Below the pieces are notes generated by a model. The model did not search any database, was not told where the DNA came from, and saw nothing but the letters and a program-made list of their open reading frames with translations. DNA of 48,884 nucleotides from Phocaeicola plebeius (lineage in GTDB: Bacteria; Bacteroidota; Bacteroidia; Bacteroidales; Bacteroidaceae). Location of the stretch: contig NZ_QSQT01000027.1 of NCBI RefSeq assembly GCF_003437535.1, positions 1 to 48,884 of the forward strand. The letters run 5' to 3'. The position numbers were made by a program, and so were the translations under genes. Positions 8,707 through 16,419 of this stretch are shown here, in pieces. How positions within the stretch are numbered: the first letter of the stretch is position 1; the number at the start of each line of letters is the position of its first letter.

Positions 8707-9238
8707 ATTCCAGCTTAATCAATCCGAAAACGGCATAATTAATCATATCCATATAATTGGCGTCTACACCTTCTGAAACCAAGGTGTCTCCTTTCAAAGA
8801 TTCGATTTGCTTGGTCCGATAAATCTTCATCAAAATCAAATCTGTATAGGAAGTGATGCGCATGCTACGCCAAGCCTCATCATAGTCATGATTCTTCGCC
8901 AGCATCAGTTTCAGCGCCTTGTCGGCATAGGTATCATATAATTCCAGCGCACGCTCTTCAGTTATATCTTCCTTCTCAGCATAGCCCAGTTCCAGCTGAA
9001 TAAGCCCGATAATACCATAATTGACAATTGCAATAAACTCCGGACGAATGCCTTCATCTATCAAGGACACGCCCTTCACTTCGATACTGCGAATACGGTT
9101 TGCCTTAATATAAATCTGGTCTGTCACGGAAGACGGACGCATGATGCGCCAGGCAGCTCCGTAATCATGCAACTTTTTAGCAAACAAATCACGGCATACT
9201 GCAATTACATGCTCAAATTGTTTCTTGGTTTCTTCCAT
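8696..9238 (-). CDS. DUF1599 protein (nucleotide-modification-associated domain), internally duplicated
   Basis: 180 residues, cytoplasmic. The two halves are clear repeats of each other: KKLHDYGAAWRIMRPSSVTD (about residues 16-35) and KNHDYDEAWRSMRITSYTD (about 104-122). Each is followed by an IYxKxxRxxxIE-like helix and a GVxxxxxIxMINYxxxGLIxLE-like segment. The HDYxxAWRxMR signature is the DUF1599 family core, linked by comparative genomics to modified-nucleotide metabolism; the biochemical activity is not established. It is the first gene of the operon that continues with the DoxX-like gene, tpiA, SPOR and folE, only about 15 nt from the predicted transcription start. Confidence 0.8.
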   Translation of the reverse strand: MEETKKQFEHVIAVCRDLFAKKLHDYGAAWRIMRPSSVTDQIYIKANRIRSIEVKGVSLIDEGIRPEFIAIVNYGIIGLIQLELGYAEKEDITEERALELYDTYADKALKLMLAKNHDYDEAWRSMRITSYTDLILMKIYRTKQIESLKGDTLVSEGVDANYMDMINYAVFGLIKLEFGE

Positions 9239-9259
9239 CTTTTATGCTCGAATATGTGG

Positions 9260-9291
9260 CAAAGTTACTGTTTTTTCAGAGAGCACACAAA
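9260..9291 (-). promoter_or_regulatory. Near-perfect Bacteroides promoter for the DUF1599-tpiA-folE operon
   Basis: On the minus strand TTTG (9288-9291) is followed after exactly 20 nt by TAACTTTG (9260-9267). Both boxes match the consensus. The predicted start is near 9253, giving a leader of about 15 nt. Confidence 0.75.
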
Positions 9292-9305
9292 AATAATGGA
9301 AATAA

Positions 9306-9352
9306 AAATGCCATTTCATACAGTCCTGACAGAACTGTATGAAATGGCATTT
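9306..9352 (-). terminator. 19-bp perfect hairpin terminator after the M23 gene
   Basis: Arms 9306-9324 and 9334-9352 (AAATGCCATTTCATACAGT and its complement) are perfect over 19 bp with a 9-nt loop. On the minus strand the stem runs into TTTTATTTCC. It lies 30 bp past the M23 gene stop and 15 bp before the next promoter, so it insulates the two units. Confidence 0.85.
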
Positions 9353-9382
9353 CCTTTTATTTCAATAAATTTGTTTCCCAGA

Positions 9383-10291
9383 TTAAGAACATCTCAAGAC
9401 TTGTCCGATACGCAACGTTGTAGTACGTTTTATACCATTAATCTGACACAAGCGGTCGATGGATACGTGATACAAACGAGAGATACGTCCCAATGTATCA
9501 CCCTTACGGATTTTATGATAGCGGATAGCTGATTTTTCCGCCTCTGCCGCACCGGATTTTCCTGATTTTACAGCAGCCAATGCACGAGTACGCTGATATG
9601 CATAACGGTTGGCACCACGCACAAACAAATAGCTGTCTGAAACGATATCCTGGTTCGGGAAATCAAACATAAATTCTGGATTTATCACCTCACCTAAGAA
9701 ACGAGTTTCAAAATGAAGGTGAGAACCGGTAGAACGTCCGGTATTTCCTCCCAAACCAATCGGGTCACCCGCCTTTACATATTCATCTTCAGCTACAATC
9801 TGCTTAGACAAGTGTCCGTAAATGGTTTCCAAACCATTGTCATGACGAATTACTACATATTTGCCATAACCTCTACGTTCATATTTCACCATGCGCACAC
9901 GCCCGTCGAAAGCAGCACGGATGGTATCGCCGATATAGACCTTAATGTCCAATCCGTTGTGCATACGCCGCCAGCGCGGACCACATTTAGAAGTAATTTT
10001 TGTATGAGTTGTCGGCATGCAGAAGCCTGTCAGATCGATTCGGAAACTATCTGGAACCTGTACATTACCACCGTAAGCATGAACGCGATCATTGTTCCAG
10101 TTTGGATAAAGACTGTAAGCGGGATATACTGCCTGTTCTGCCTTAATCTGGCGAATCAGGGCTAATGAATCCACTGCTTTTAATTTTCTGTCAATCGGCG
10201 CCTGACGAGCCAGAAGATCTTGTCCTGAAACATTGATACTGACCATGGCCAGAGCCGCCATTGCTACTGTTCTAATACACTTTAAAATCAT
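9383..10291 (-). CDS. M23 metallopeptidase with C-terminal LysM (cell-wall hydrolase)
   Basis: 302 residues, with a signal peptide of about 23 residues. The LytM/M23 zinc peptidase domain spans about 95-205: H111 and D115 in HNGLD, H160 in IYGHL, and H191/H193 in GSHLHFE are the family's zinc ligands and catalytic residues, all intact. A single LysM peptidoglycan-binding domain occupies about 255-300 (KIRKGDTLGRISRLYHVS). It probably cleaves peptide cross-links in the periplasm. It is monocistronic, with a long leader upstream and a strong terminator downstream. Confidence 0.9.
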   Translation of the reverse strand: MILKCIRTVAMAALAMVSINVSGQDLLARQAPIDRKLKAVDSLALIRQIKAEQAVYPAYSLYPNWNNDRVHAYGGNVQVPDSFRIDLTGFCMPTTHTKITSKCGPRWRRMHNGLDIKVYIGDTIRAAFDGRVRMVKYERRGYGKYVVIRHDNGLETIYGHLSKQIVAEDEYVKAGDPIGLGGNTGRSTGSHLHFETRFLGEVINPEFMFDFPNQDIVSDSYLFVRGANRYAYQRTRALAAVKSGKSGAAEAEKSAIRYHKIRKGDTLGRISRLYHVSIDRLCQINGIKRTTTLRIGQVLRCS

Positions 10292-10448
10292 TATACCTTA
10301 TATTTTTCAGCTAGTATCCGTCGGATGGCCTTTTTCCAGCCCGACCCTTATTCAGAATACCATTACTGGTTTAAAACAAATCACTTTCAGAGTGCACTTC
10401 TGCCTTCATTTCATGCAGATATGCTTGACTGCTTTACAAATAGCGTTC

Positions 10449-10456
10449 CAAAGATA
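10449..10456 (-). promoter_or_regulatory. Possible promoter of the M23 gene
   Basis: TATCTTTG on the minus strand fits the -7 consensus exactly, but no good -33 TTTG is visible at the expected distance. If used, the leader would be about 150 nt. The rest of the intergenic stretch 10292-10573 shows nothing else I can identify. Confidence 0.4.
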
Positions 10457-10573
10457 AAAAAAATTCGGTATATCCGGCTGAGGGATTAACGATTTTTCAT
10501 GTATTTTTATACGCAAAACATAGAATAAATGTTTTACAACATAACATTCAGCAATACAAAGAATTAAACAAAA

Positions 10574-11242
10574 TCACTTTAACGAAGGATTCCAATCTTC
10601 CCGAGCCACAAATTTTCCCTCTTTCCACTCCAGACAAACGGGTTGCGATTTCAAATAAGGCTTTAAATCTTTTGCGGTTTCCTTGTCCAGATAGTCGGGC
10701 GTAGTATAAGTGAACTTGAGCACCGGTTTGTCAGACGACAATTCAGCCTTCCACAAGTACATGTCGGCATAGGCACGAAGGTTCTTCAAGGAGTCAGCCT
10801 GGGCTGTCGAAGCCGGAGTCAAATAAAATTCATCTTCTTGCGGAAGCTGTAAAAAATCGGAAAGCGGCAATTCATGCCAGTTCGTATCATAAAAAGTAAT
10901 CTGACTGTCAGCAGCCGGAGCCGAATAGGTTGAAACGGCACAAATCACTTTCACGGAGTCATTCAGCGGAAGCAGCTTCAGTTCCAAGGTGCTGGCCGAA
11001 GTCGTTTTCAGGAACAAATAATCTGAAGTCAGTTTAGTCATTTCCGACATATTCCCAAAACGGTTCTTCACCTCTGCCTTCATCCCACTTTCCAGAAAAT
11101 CACCGAAGTCGGCCCGGTTTACCTCCGTCAAAAGCGGTGACAAGGAATCTGGCAATGCCACAAAAAGCGTTTTCAAATCCTGCGCACGCCCTGCAGCACC
11201 ACATACATACAACACGAATATCAATATCAAAATACGTTTCAT
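10574..11242 (-). CDS. DUF3256 family exported protein
   Basis: 222 residues, with a signal peptide of about 20 residues (hydrophobic core LILIFVLYVCGAAG). The mature N-terminus, LKTLFVALPDSLSPLLTEVN, and the segment DFLESGMKAEVKNRFG are characteristic of the DUF3256 family, found in Bacteroidales and of unknown function. There are no transmembrane helices beyond the signal, no lipobox and no catalytic signature. It is probably a periplasmic soluble protein. It is separated from both neighbours by intergenic DNA and appears to be transcribed alone. Confidence 0.75.
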   Translation of the reverse strand: MKRILILIFVLYVCGAAGRAQDLKTLFVALPDSLSPLLTEVNRADFGDFLESGMKAEVKNRFGNMSEMTKLTSDYLFLKTTSASTLELKLLPLNDSVKVICAVSTYSAPAADSQITFYDTNWHELPLSDFLQLPQEDEFYLTPASTAQADSLKNLRAYADMYLWKAELSSDKPVLKFTYTTPDYLDKETAKDLKPYLKSQPVCLEWKEGKFVAREDWNPSLK

Positions 11243-11265
11243 AACCAGCTATTCAAAAAAGTGCC

Positions 11266-11273
11266 CAAATATA
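11266..11273 (-). promoter_or_regulatory. Possible promoter of the DUF3256 gene
   Basis: TATATTTG on the minus strand matches TAnnTTTG and would give a leader of about 17 nt. The -33 box is not convincing. Confidence 0.45.
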
Positions 11274-11312
11274 CAACTATTTCTGTTAGTAAGAAAAAAT
11301 CTCTCTCCCTTC

Positions 11313-14087
11313 TCAATTTTTCCCATCCCGCCTTTTCAGGAATTCACTGGGGCTTTCTCCAAAATAGTCTTTATAACACCGGGTGAAGTAAGACGGAGAA
11401 CTGAATCCCACTTCGTAGGTGATTTCGGCCACCGTCTTTTCAGAGGATGCCAGCAAAGAGGCGGCCTTTTTCAACCGGGCAATGCGTAACAATTCATTCG
11501 GAGCATATCCGGTCAGAGACTTTGTTTTACGATACAGCTGCACACGCCCCAATCCCAGCTCGGCTCCCAAATCTTCCACGCTCAATTCGGAGTCGCCCAT
11601 CTTCTCGTCTATCAATGTCTTCAGTTTTTCCACAAATCCCTTATCCACTTCACCCAACGACTGTTTGCCGCCTCCCGTCACATCTTCTGCCAACGATTTC
11701 AACCGTTTCCGGTTGTCTATCAAATTGCGGATACGTGTCATCAAGAGTTTCGCATTGAAAGGTTTGGTAAGATATGCATCTGCTCCCGAATCATAGCCCT
11801 GAATCCGCTGCTCATCCATGGCGTATGCCGTAAGCATCAGCACAGGGATATGCGAGGTCTGCAATTCACTCTTCAACCGCTTGCAGCATGCGATACCGTC
11901 CATGACAGGCATCATGACATCGCACACCACCACGTCTGGCACATACTTCATGGCTTGCTTCACACCCTCCAGCCCGTTGACCGCCTCAACCACGACATAT
12001 TTATCTTGCAACAGCATTTTCACATAATCACGCACATCCTGATTGTCATCAATGACCAGCACCATCTCCTTGTCGGCAGATTCTTCCACACCCGTATTTT
12101 CTGTCCATTGATGCAAGGTTTCTTGTCCGGCATCCAGTACGGCTCCCTCCTGTAAGATTTCCAAGGCTTCATTCTTCTCTGTCAGCCCCTTTACTTCACC
12201 TTCCTGTTTCATGGGAAGTATCACCCGGAAACATGTCCCCTTCCCTTTTCCACTTTCCACCTGCACCGTACCCCGATGCAAATTCACAAAAGCTTCCACC
12301 AGAGCCAGTCCCAGTCCGGAGCCCGTATGCTGCACATCTATCTGATAGAAGTGCTCAAATACATGATGTATATGTTCTTCCGACATGCCTATACCCGTAT
12401 CTCTGACCTCCATACAGATGCAAGCCTGATTGTTTTGCTCTATCCGTGAAAGCACCACCTTTATCTCCCCTTTTTCCAGAGTAAATTTAAAGGCATTGGA
12501 CAATAAGTTGTAGGTAATGCGCTCTATCTTTTCCGCATCGGCCACCATCACATACTGCGCCACATCTCCTTCCGCCTTCACTTCAAACTGAATATGTTTC
12601 CGGAACGCCAAAGTATGGAATGCCTCTGTCCAATCCTTTATACATTCCAGCGCATTAAATTCAGAAAGCCGCAAAGCCAGTTTGCCATGTTCATATTTCT
12701 GGAAATCCAGAATCTGAGTAATCAATCTCAATAAGACTGCGACGTTTTTCCGCACAATCTCCAACATATTCCGCTCCCTCTCACCTAAATGCTTTTCCTC
12801 AAGCAACTGGTTGATAGGGTCTGCAATCAGTGTCAACGGTGTACGGAAATCATGCGACACGCTGGTAAAGAAAGCCAGTTTGGCGTGTGTGGCCTCCTCC
12901 AACTGGCGTGACAAGACAATCAGCTGGTCACGCTGCGCCTGCAACTGGTCGCGCTGCTGCTCCAGCTGCTGTTTCTGGCTGGAAAGTTCCGTATTCAGCC
13001 GGTTCTTCACCCAGAATGCACGCACCAGAAAGAAAAACAAAAAGCCTGCTAAAACCAGTATCACGACACAAGCGTACAGAAACATTTTCTGTGCAGAATA
13101 GCGAAGGAAATAATCATCCAGTTGCCGGTTCAACAACTCAATCTTCTGGTCAAGTGTCAGAATGTGCTTCATCTGCATCTGCATCACACGGGCATTGGCA
13201 CGGTTCACCAGTGCCGTAGATAAGATATTCTCTCTTTGATACGGCTCTCCCCGTAATATAGCCATGGCTACCTGCATTACCTTATCTCCTCCTGTAGGAT
13301 AAATAAAAGTAGCATCCAGCCTGCCTCCTGCCACACTTTCCACCCCGTCGGTTACCGCATCTACCCCGACAAAAGCTATCTGTCCGGCACGCTTCTTCTG
13401 GCGAGCCTTTTCGTATGCCCCGATGGCCATCCGGTCGTTCTGTGCAAAGACCAGGTCGACTTGCGGATACACATCCAGCAAAGAATCCATCACCTCCCCA
13501 GCCTTCTGCTGGAACCATCCGGCTTCTACAGAGGCTATTACCTGCACATCCGGAGCTGCTTTCAAAGCCTCCACCATGCCCCGATGACGCTCTACCGCCG
13601 GAGTAGAACCTTTCAGTCCGGCAATTTCTATCACCCGCCCTTTCCCTTTCAGGCGGTCTGCGATGTATTCACCTGCCCTACGGCCAATCTCATAATTGTC
13701 GGCTCCCACGTATGCCGTATATTTTTCAGAGTTGATTTTCCGGTCAACCAAAATGACAGGAATGCCCGCGTCGTACACTTTCTCGATGACCGGCGTAATG
13801 GCCTCTGCCTCATTAGGGGCCACAATCAGCAAGTCAACCTTTTTCTTAATCAAAGACTCAATATCCTGAATCTGACGGACATTGTCATCGTGAGCCTGAT
13901 ACACCTCGATATTCACTCCCGGATAGAACAGGGCTTCCCGAAGAATTTCTTTATTCATCTGGGCACGCCAGTCATCTTCGCTGCATTGTGACACGGCGAT
14001 GGTATAATCCGCTTCCTTTCGGGAACAAGCCACTGACAAAAACAGCAGGCAGAAGCCTCCTATCCAAGCACAGACTAAACGTTTCAT
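11313..14087 (-). CDS. Hybrid two-component sensor-regulator of the fructan locus
   Basis: 924 residues from the chosen ATG; the open frame extends further upstream to 14270. I chose 14087 because it gives a lipoprotein-like signal (LSVAC, C21) and lies just after a promoter. ATG 14102 (MDIKN) is the alternative. Domains: periplasmic type I sugar-binding protein (about 27-300), membrane helix (335-356), coiled coil, HisKA with H412 in VSHDFRTP, ATPase with N531 and DTGIGM (563-568), receiver with phosphoacceptor D723 and K775, and an AraC-type DNA-binding domain (about 819-919). A periplasmic-binding-protein sensor rather than a Reg_prop propeller is the design of B. thetaiotaomicron BT1754, which binds fructose. 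It probably activates the adjacent fructan genes. Confidence 0.92.
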   Translation of the reverse strand: MKRLVCAWIGGFCLLFLSVACSRKEADYTIAVSQCSEDDWRAQMNKEILREALFYPGVNIEVYQAHDDNVRQIQDIESLIKKKVDLLIVAPNEAEAITPVIEKVYDAGIPVILVDRKINSEKYTAYVGADNYEIGRRAGEYIADRLKGKGRVIEIAGLKGSTPAVERHRGMVEALKAAPDVQVIASVEAGWFQQKAGEVMDSLLDVYPQVDLVFAQNDRMAIGAYEKARQKKRAGQIAFVGVDAVTDGVESVAGGRLDATFIYPTGGDKVMQVAMAILRGEPYQRENILSTALVNRANARVMQMQMKHILTLDQKIELLNRQLDDYFLRYSAQKMFLYACVVILVLAGFLFFFLVRAFWVKNRLNTELSSQKQQLEQQRDQLQAQRDQLIVLSRQLEEATHAKLAFFTSVSHDFRTPLTLIADPINQLLEEKHLGERERNMLEIVRKNVAVLLRLITQILDFQKYEHGKLALRLSEFNALECIKDWTEAFHTLAFRKHIQFEVKAEGDVAQYVMVADAEKIERITYNLLSNAFKFTLEKGEIKVVLSRIEQNNQACICMEVRDTGIGMSEEHIHHVFEHFYQIDVQHTGSGLGLALVEAFVNLHRGTVQVESGKGKGTCFRVILPMKQEGEVKGLTEKNEALEILQEGAVLDAGQETLHQWTENTGVEESADKEMVLVIDDNQDVRDYVKMLLQDKYVVVEAVNGLEGVKQAMKYVPDVVVCDVMMPVMDGIACCKRLKSELQTSHIPVLMLTAYAMDEQRIQGYDSGADAYLTKPFNAKLLMTRIRNLIDNRKRLKSLAEDVTGGGKQSLGEVDKGFVEKLKTLIDEKMGDSELSVEDLGAELGLGRVQLYRKTKSLTGYAPNELLRIARLKKAASLLASSEKTVAEITYEVGFSSPSYFTRCYKDYFGESPSEFLKRRDGKN

Positions 14088-14107
14088 ATTCTTTATATCC
14101 ATTTCTG

Positions 14108-14138
14108 CAAATGTATGAAAATAGTAGTTACCTGGAAA
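14108..14138 (-). promoter_or_regulatory. Promoter of the fructan sensor-regulator
   Basis: TACATTTG (14108-14115, minus strand) is preceded after 19 nt by TTTC (14135-14138), a one-mismatch -33 box. The predicted start near 14101 leaves about 14 nt before the ATG at 14087, which supports that start. It separates the regulator's expression from the sugar-induced genes upstream. Confidence 0.6.
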
Positions 14139-14151
14139 TTCTGATGAAGAT

Positions 14152-14191
14152 AAAATCTCCGGAAGTACAGAAACATACCTCCGGAGATTTT
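14152..14191 (-). terminator. Terminator at the end of the fructan operon
   Basis: The 12-bp perfect stem AAAATCTCCGGA (14152-14163) / TCCGGAGATTTT (14180-14191) has a 16-nt loop, with U-rich 3' ends in both directions. It lies just after the fructokinase stop and before the regulator's promoter. Confidence 0.8.
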
Positions 14192-14212
14192 TCACAAGAT
14201 AAACTGTAAACC

Positions 14213-15097
14213 CTAAATCTTTTCCTTCAAACACATCGGAAATTCCGGCATGGCTCCATTCTGGGTGCATACAAACGCCGAAGCCTCCACAGCCAGTTCA
14301 TGTGCCTCACGCACCGTCTTCCCCTTCAAAATAGAAGCCACGAAAGTAGCTGTAAAAGAGTCACCCGCCCCCACCGTATCGGCTACATTCACTTTCGGAG
14401 TCTCTACGAATGACACATTACCCGGAGTAAAGACATAACTTCCGTTCACGCCACAGGTCAGAATCAACATCTTCAAATTATATTTTGCCAGCAGAATCCA
14501 GCACTTGTCCTGCAGGTCAATACCCGGATAGCCGAACATACGGCTCACAGTGACAAGTTCTTCATCATTTATTTTCAGCACATTACATTTATGGAAAGAA
14601 TTGCAGAGCACTTCCTTGGTATAAAATCCCTGACGAAGGTTAATGTCAAAGACTTTCAACGTGCCTTCCTTCGGCATGGCATCGAGGAATTGATTGATGG
14701 TTTCTCTGGAAACCACGCTCCGCTGAGCCAGTGAACCAAAACAAACGGCTGTGGTCTGCCTGGCCAGCCCTTCCAGTGCCGGGGTATAAGGAATGTTATC
14801 CCACGCCACACCTTCCTTTATATCATAACAAGGAATTCCTTCCGCATCCAGCTCCACCTGCACCGTACCAGTAGGATAGGGTACAATCTCAATCATACAG
14901 TTCAGTTGCTTTTCACGGAAATTGTCTAATATCTCAACTCCCAGTTTGTCATCGCCCACGGCACTGACCACACGGCTGTCCAGACCAAACTGAGATACAT
15001 GATAAGCGAAATTAGCCGGAGCCCCGCCCAGTTTCTTGCCTTCCGGAAGCACATCCCAAAGCGCTTCACCCATTCCAACTACAATAGTGTTATTCAT
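14213..15097 (-). CDS. Fructokinase (PfkB family)
   Basis: 294-residue ribokinase-type sugar kinase that phosphorylates cytoplasmic fructose with ATP. The N-terminal substrate motif GGAPANFAYHV (24-34) and the C-terminal DTVGAGDSFTATF, with catalytic base D246 and the GAGD anion hole, are intact. The length is standard. It is 10 bp downstream of the sugar permease gene and closes the polycistronic fructan unit. Its position matches BT1757 in B. thetaiotaomicron. Fructose specificity is inferred from the locus rather than from residues. Confidence 0.9.
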   Translation of the reverse strand: MNNTIVVGMGEALWDVLPEGKKLGGAPANFAYHVSQFGLDSRVVSAVGDDKLGVEILDNFREKQLNCMIEIVPYPTGTVQVELDAEGIPCYDIKEGVAWDNIPYTPALEGLARQTTAVCFGSLAQRSVVSRETINQFLDAMPKEGTLKVFDINLRQGFYTKEVLCNSFHKCNVLKINDEELVTVSRMFGYPGIDLQDKCWILLAKYNLKMLILTCGVNGSYVFTPGNVSFVETPKVNVADTVGAGDSFTATFVASILKGKTVREAHELAVEASAFVCTQNGAMPEFPMCLKEKI

Positions 15098-15107
15098 GAC
15101 AATAAAG

Positions 15108-16271
15108 TTAATGTTTGATTTTCAAAGTATAAAACAAAAGATAAATCACGCCGACCGTCATCACGGCAACCGCGCCGTCCTGGCCTACCGCATCGCTGGC
15201 GAATCCCATCAGCAACGGGAATATCGTACCTCCAAACAATCCCATAATCATCAGGCCGGACACTTCGTTCTTCTTGTCGGGCTGAGCGAGCAGGGCCTGC
15301 GAAAACACGATAGAAAACACATTCGAATTTCCGAATCCGATTAAAGCAATACATATATATATAACAGCAAGCGAATGGAACGCAAACAGCCCAGCCATAG
15401 CCAACAACATACAGCACACGCTGACCAGGAAAAACAACCGGGCAGACACGGCACGCAAGATGAAAGCTCCGGAGAAACATCCCAACGTACGGAAAATGAA
15501 ATAAAGGCTCGTAGCGAATCCGGCTTCCGTCAGACTCATGCCCACCCGTTCCATCAGAATTTTCGGGGCGGTAGTGTTCGTACCCACATCAATTCCCACA
15601 TGACACATGATGCCGAGAAATGAAAGCAATATAAACGGCTTTCCAAGCAACTTTAAACAGGCTTTAAAACCCGATGCACTGTCCGCTTCCTCTTCTTCGA
15701 TAGGCGTAGCCGAAAGGAAAAAGATAGCAAACACCGCAATGACCATATAAATGGGGAACAGCACACGCCAGCCCAATCCGAAGGTAGGAATGCTCTGCAC
15801 CGCCCCCCACATCGCAATATAAGGAGCAAGGAACGAAGCAATGGCCTTCACAAACTGACCGAAAGTCAGCGTACTGGCCAGACGGTCGCCCGGAATGATG
15901 TTACTCAACAACGGATTGAGCGAAGTCTGCATCAACGCGTTTCCAATGCCAAGCAGAGAGAACGAACAAAGCATCACTCCATAACTGTCGCCAAACATCG
16001 GGATGAGAAGCGAAGCAAATGTCACCACAAGACTGAGCAGCACCGTCTTCTTTCGGCCGATACGATTCATCAATATGCCCGTAGGCACAGAAAAAATCAA
16101 AAACCAGAAGAACACCAGCGAAGGAAAGATATTGGCCTGCGAATCGCTTAATCCCAAATCCGCCTTCACATAATTTGAAGCGATTCCCACCAGGTCAACA
16201 AAACCCATCGCAAAGAAGCACAGCATTACGGGAACCAGCTTGGCATATTTCATTTTATTTTCAGTAGTCAT
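15108..16271 (-). CDS. Major facilitator sugar permease, probable fructose importer
   Basis: 387 residues with about 12 hydrophobic segments. The loop motif NRIGRKKT (about 69-76), between helices 2 and 3, is the MFS signature. The family resembles the FHS-type glucose/galactose/fucose proton symporters. An internal ATG (MKYAKLV, 7th codon) could also serve as start. It lies 10 bp upstream of fructokinase and 142 bp downstream of a GH32 gene. It should carry free fructose across the inner membrane, like BT1758. The intergenic region before it contains a 23-bp inverted repeat that may tune its expression. Confidence 0.88.
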   Translation of the reverse strand: MTTENKMKYAKLVPVMLCFFAMGFVDLVGIASNYVKADLGLSDSQANIFPSLVFFWFLIFSVPTGILMNRIGRKKTVLLSLVVTFASLLIPMFGDSYGVMLCSFSLLGIGNALMQTSLNPLLSNIIPGDRLASTLTFGQFVKAIASFLAPYIAMWGAVQSIPTFGLGWRVLFPIYMVIAVFAIFFLSATPIEEEEADSASGFKACLKLLGKPFILLSFLGIMCHVGIDVGTNTTAPKILMERVGMSLTEAGFATSLYFIFRTLGCFSGAFILRAVSARLFFLVSVCCMLLAMAGLFAFHSLAVIYICIALIGFGNSNVFSIVFSQALLAQPDKKNEVSGLMIMGLFGGTIFPLLMGFASDAVGQDGAVAVMTVGVIYLLFYTLKIKH

Positions 16272-16297
16272 TTTGTTCAGTTAATAGTTAATTATTG

Positions 16298-16419
16298 AAT
16301 TAAGAATGAAGAATTAATAACGGTCTGGAGCATTTCGCTCCCCTCTATTCATTCTTCTTTGTTCATTTTTCATCATTCTTCATTCTTAATTTTTCATTAT
16401 TAATTCTTCATTCTTAATT
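16298..16419. repeat. 23-bp perfect inverted repeat flanking an AT-rich spacer
   Basis: AATTAAGAATGAAGAATTA-type sequence at 16298-16320 is repeated in perfect inverse at 16397-16419, with a spacer of 76 bp. The spacer holds further degenerate copies of CATTCTTCATTCTTAAT. The right arm runs over the stop codon of the GH32 gene (16414-16416). On the minus-strand mRNA this would form a long stem between the GH32 stop and the permease start. Confidence 0.7.

Noticed and set aside
14088..14270. N-terminal extension of the sensor-regulator reading frame to 14270.
   Set aside because: It overlaps the fructokinase gene end, a perfect terminator and a promoter; it has no signal-peptide character and puts the lipobox too far from the N-terminus.
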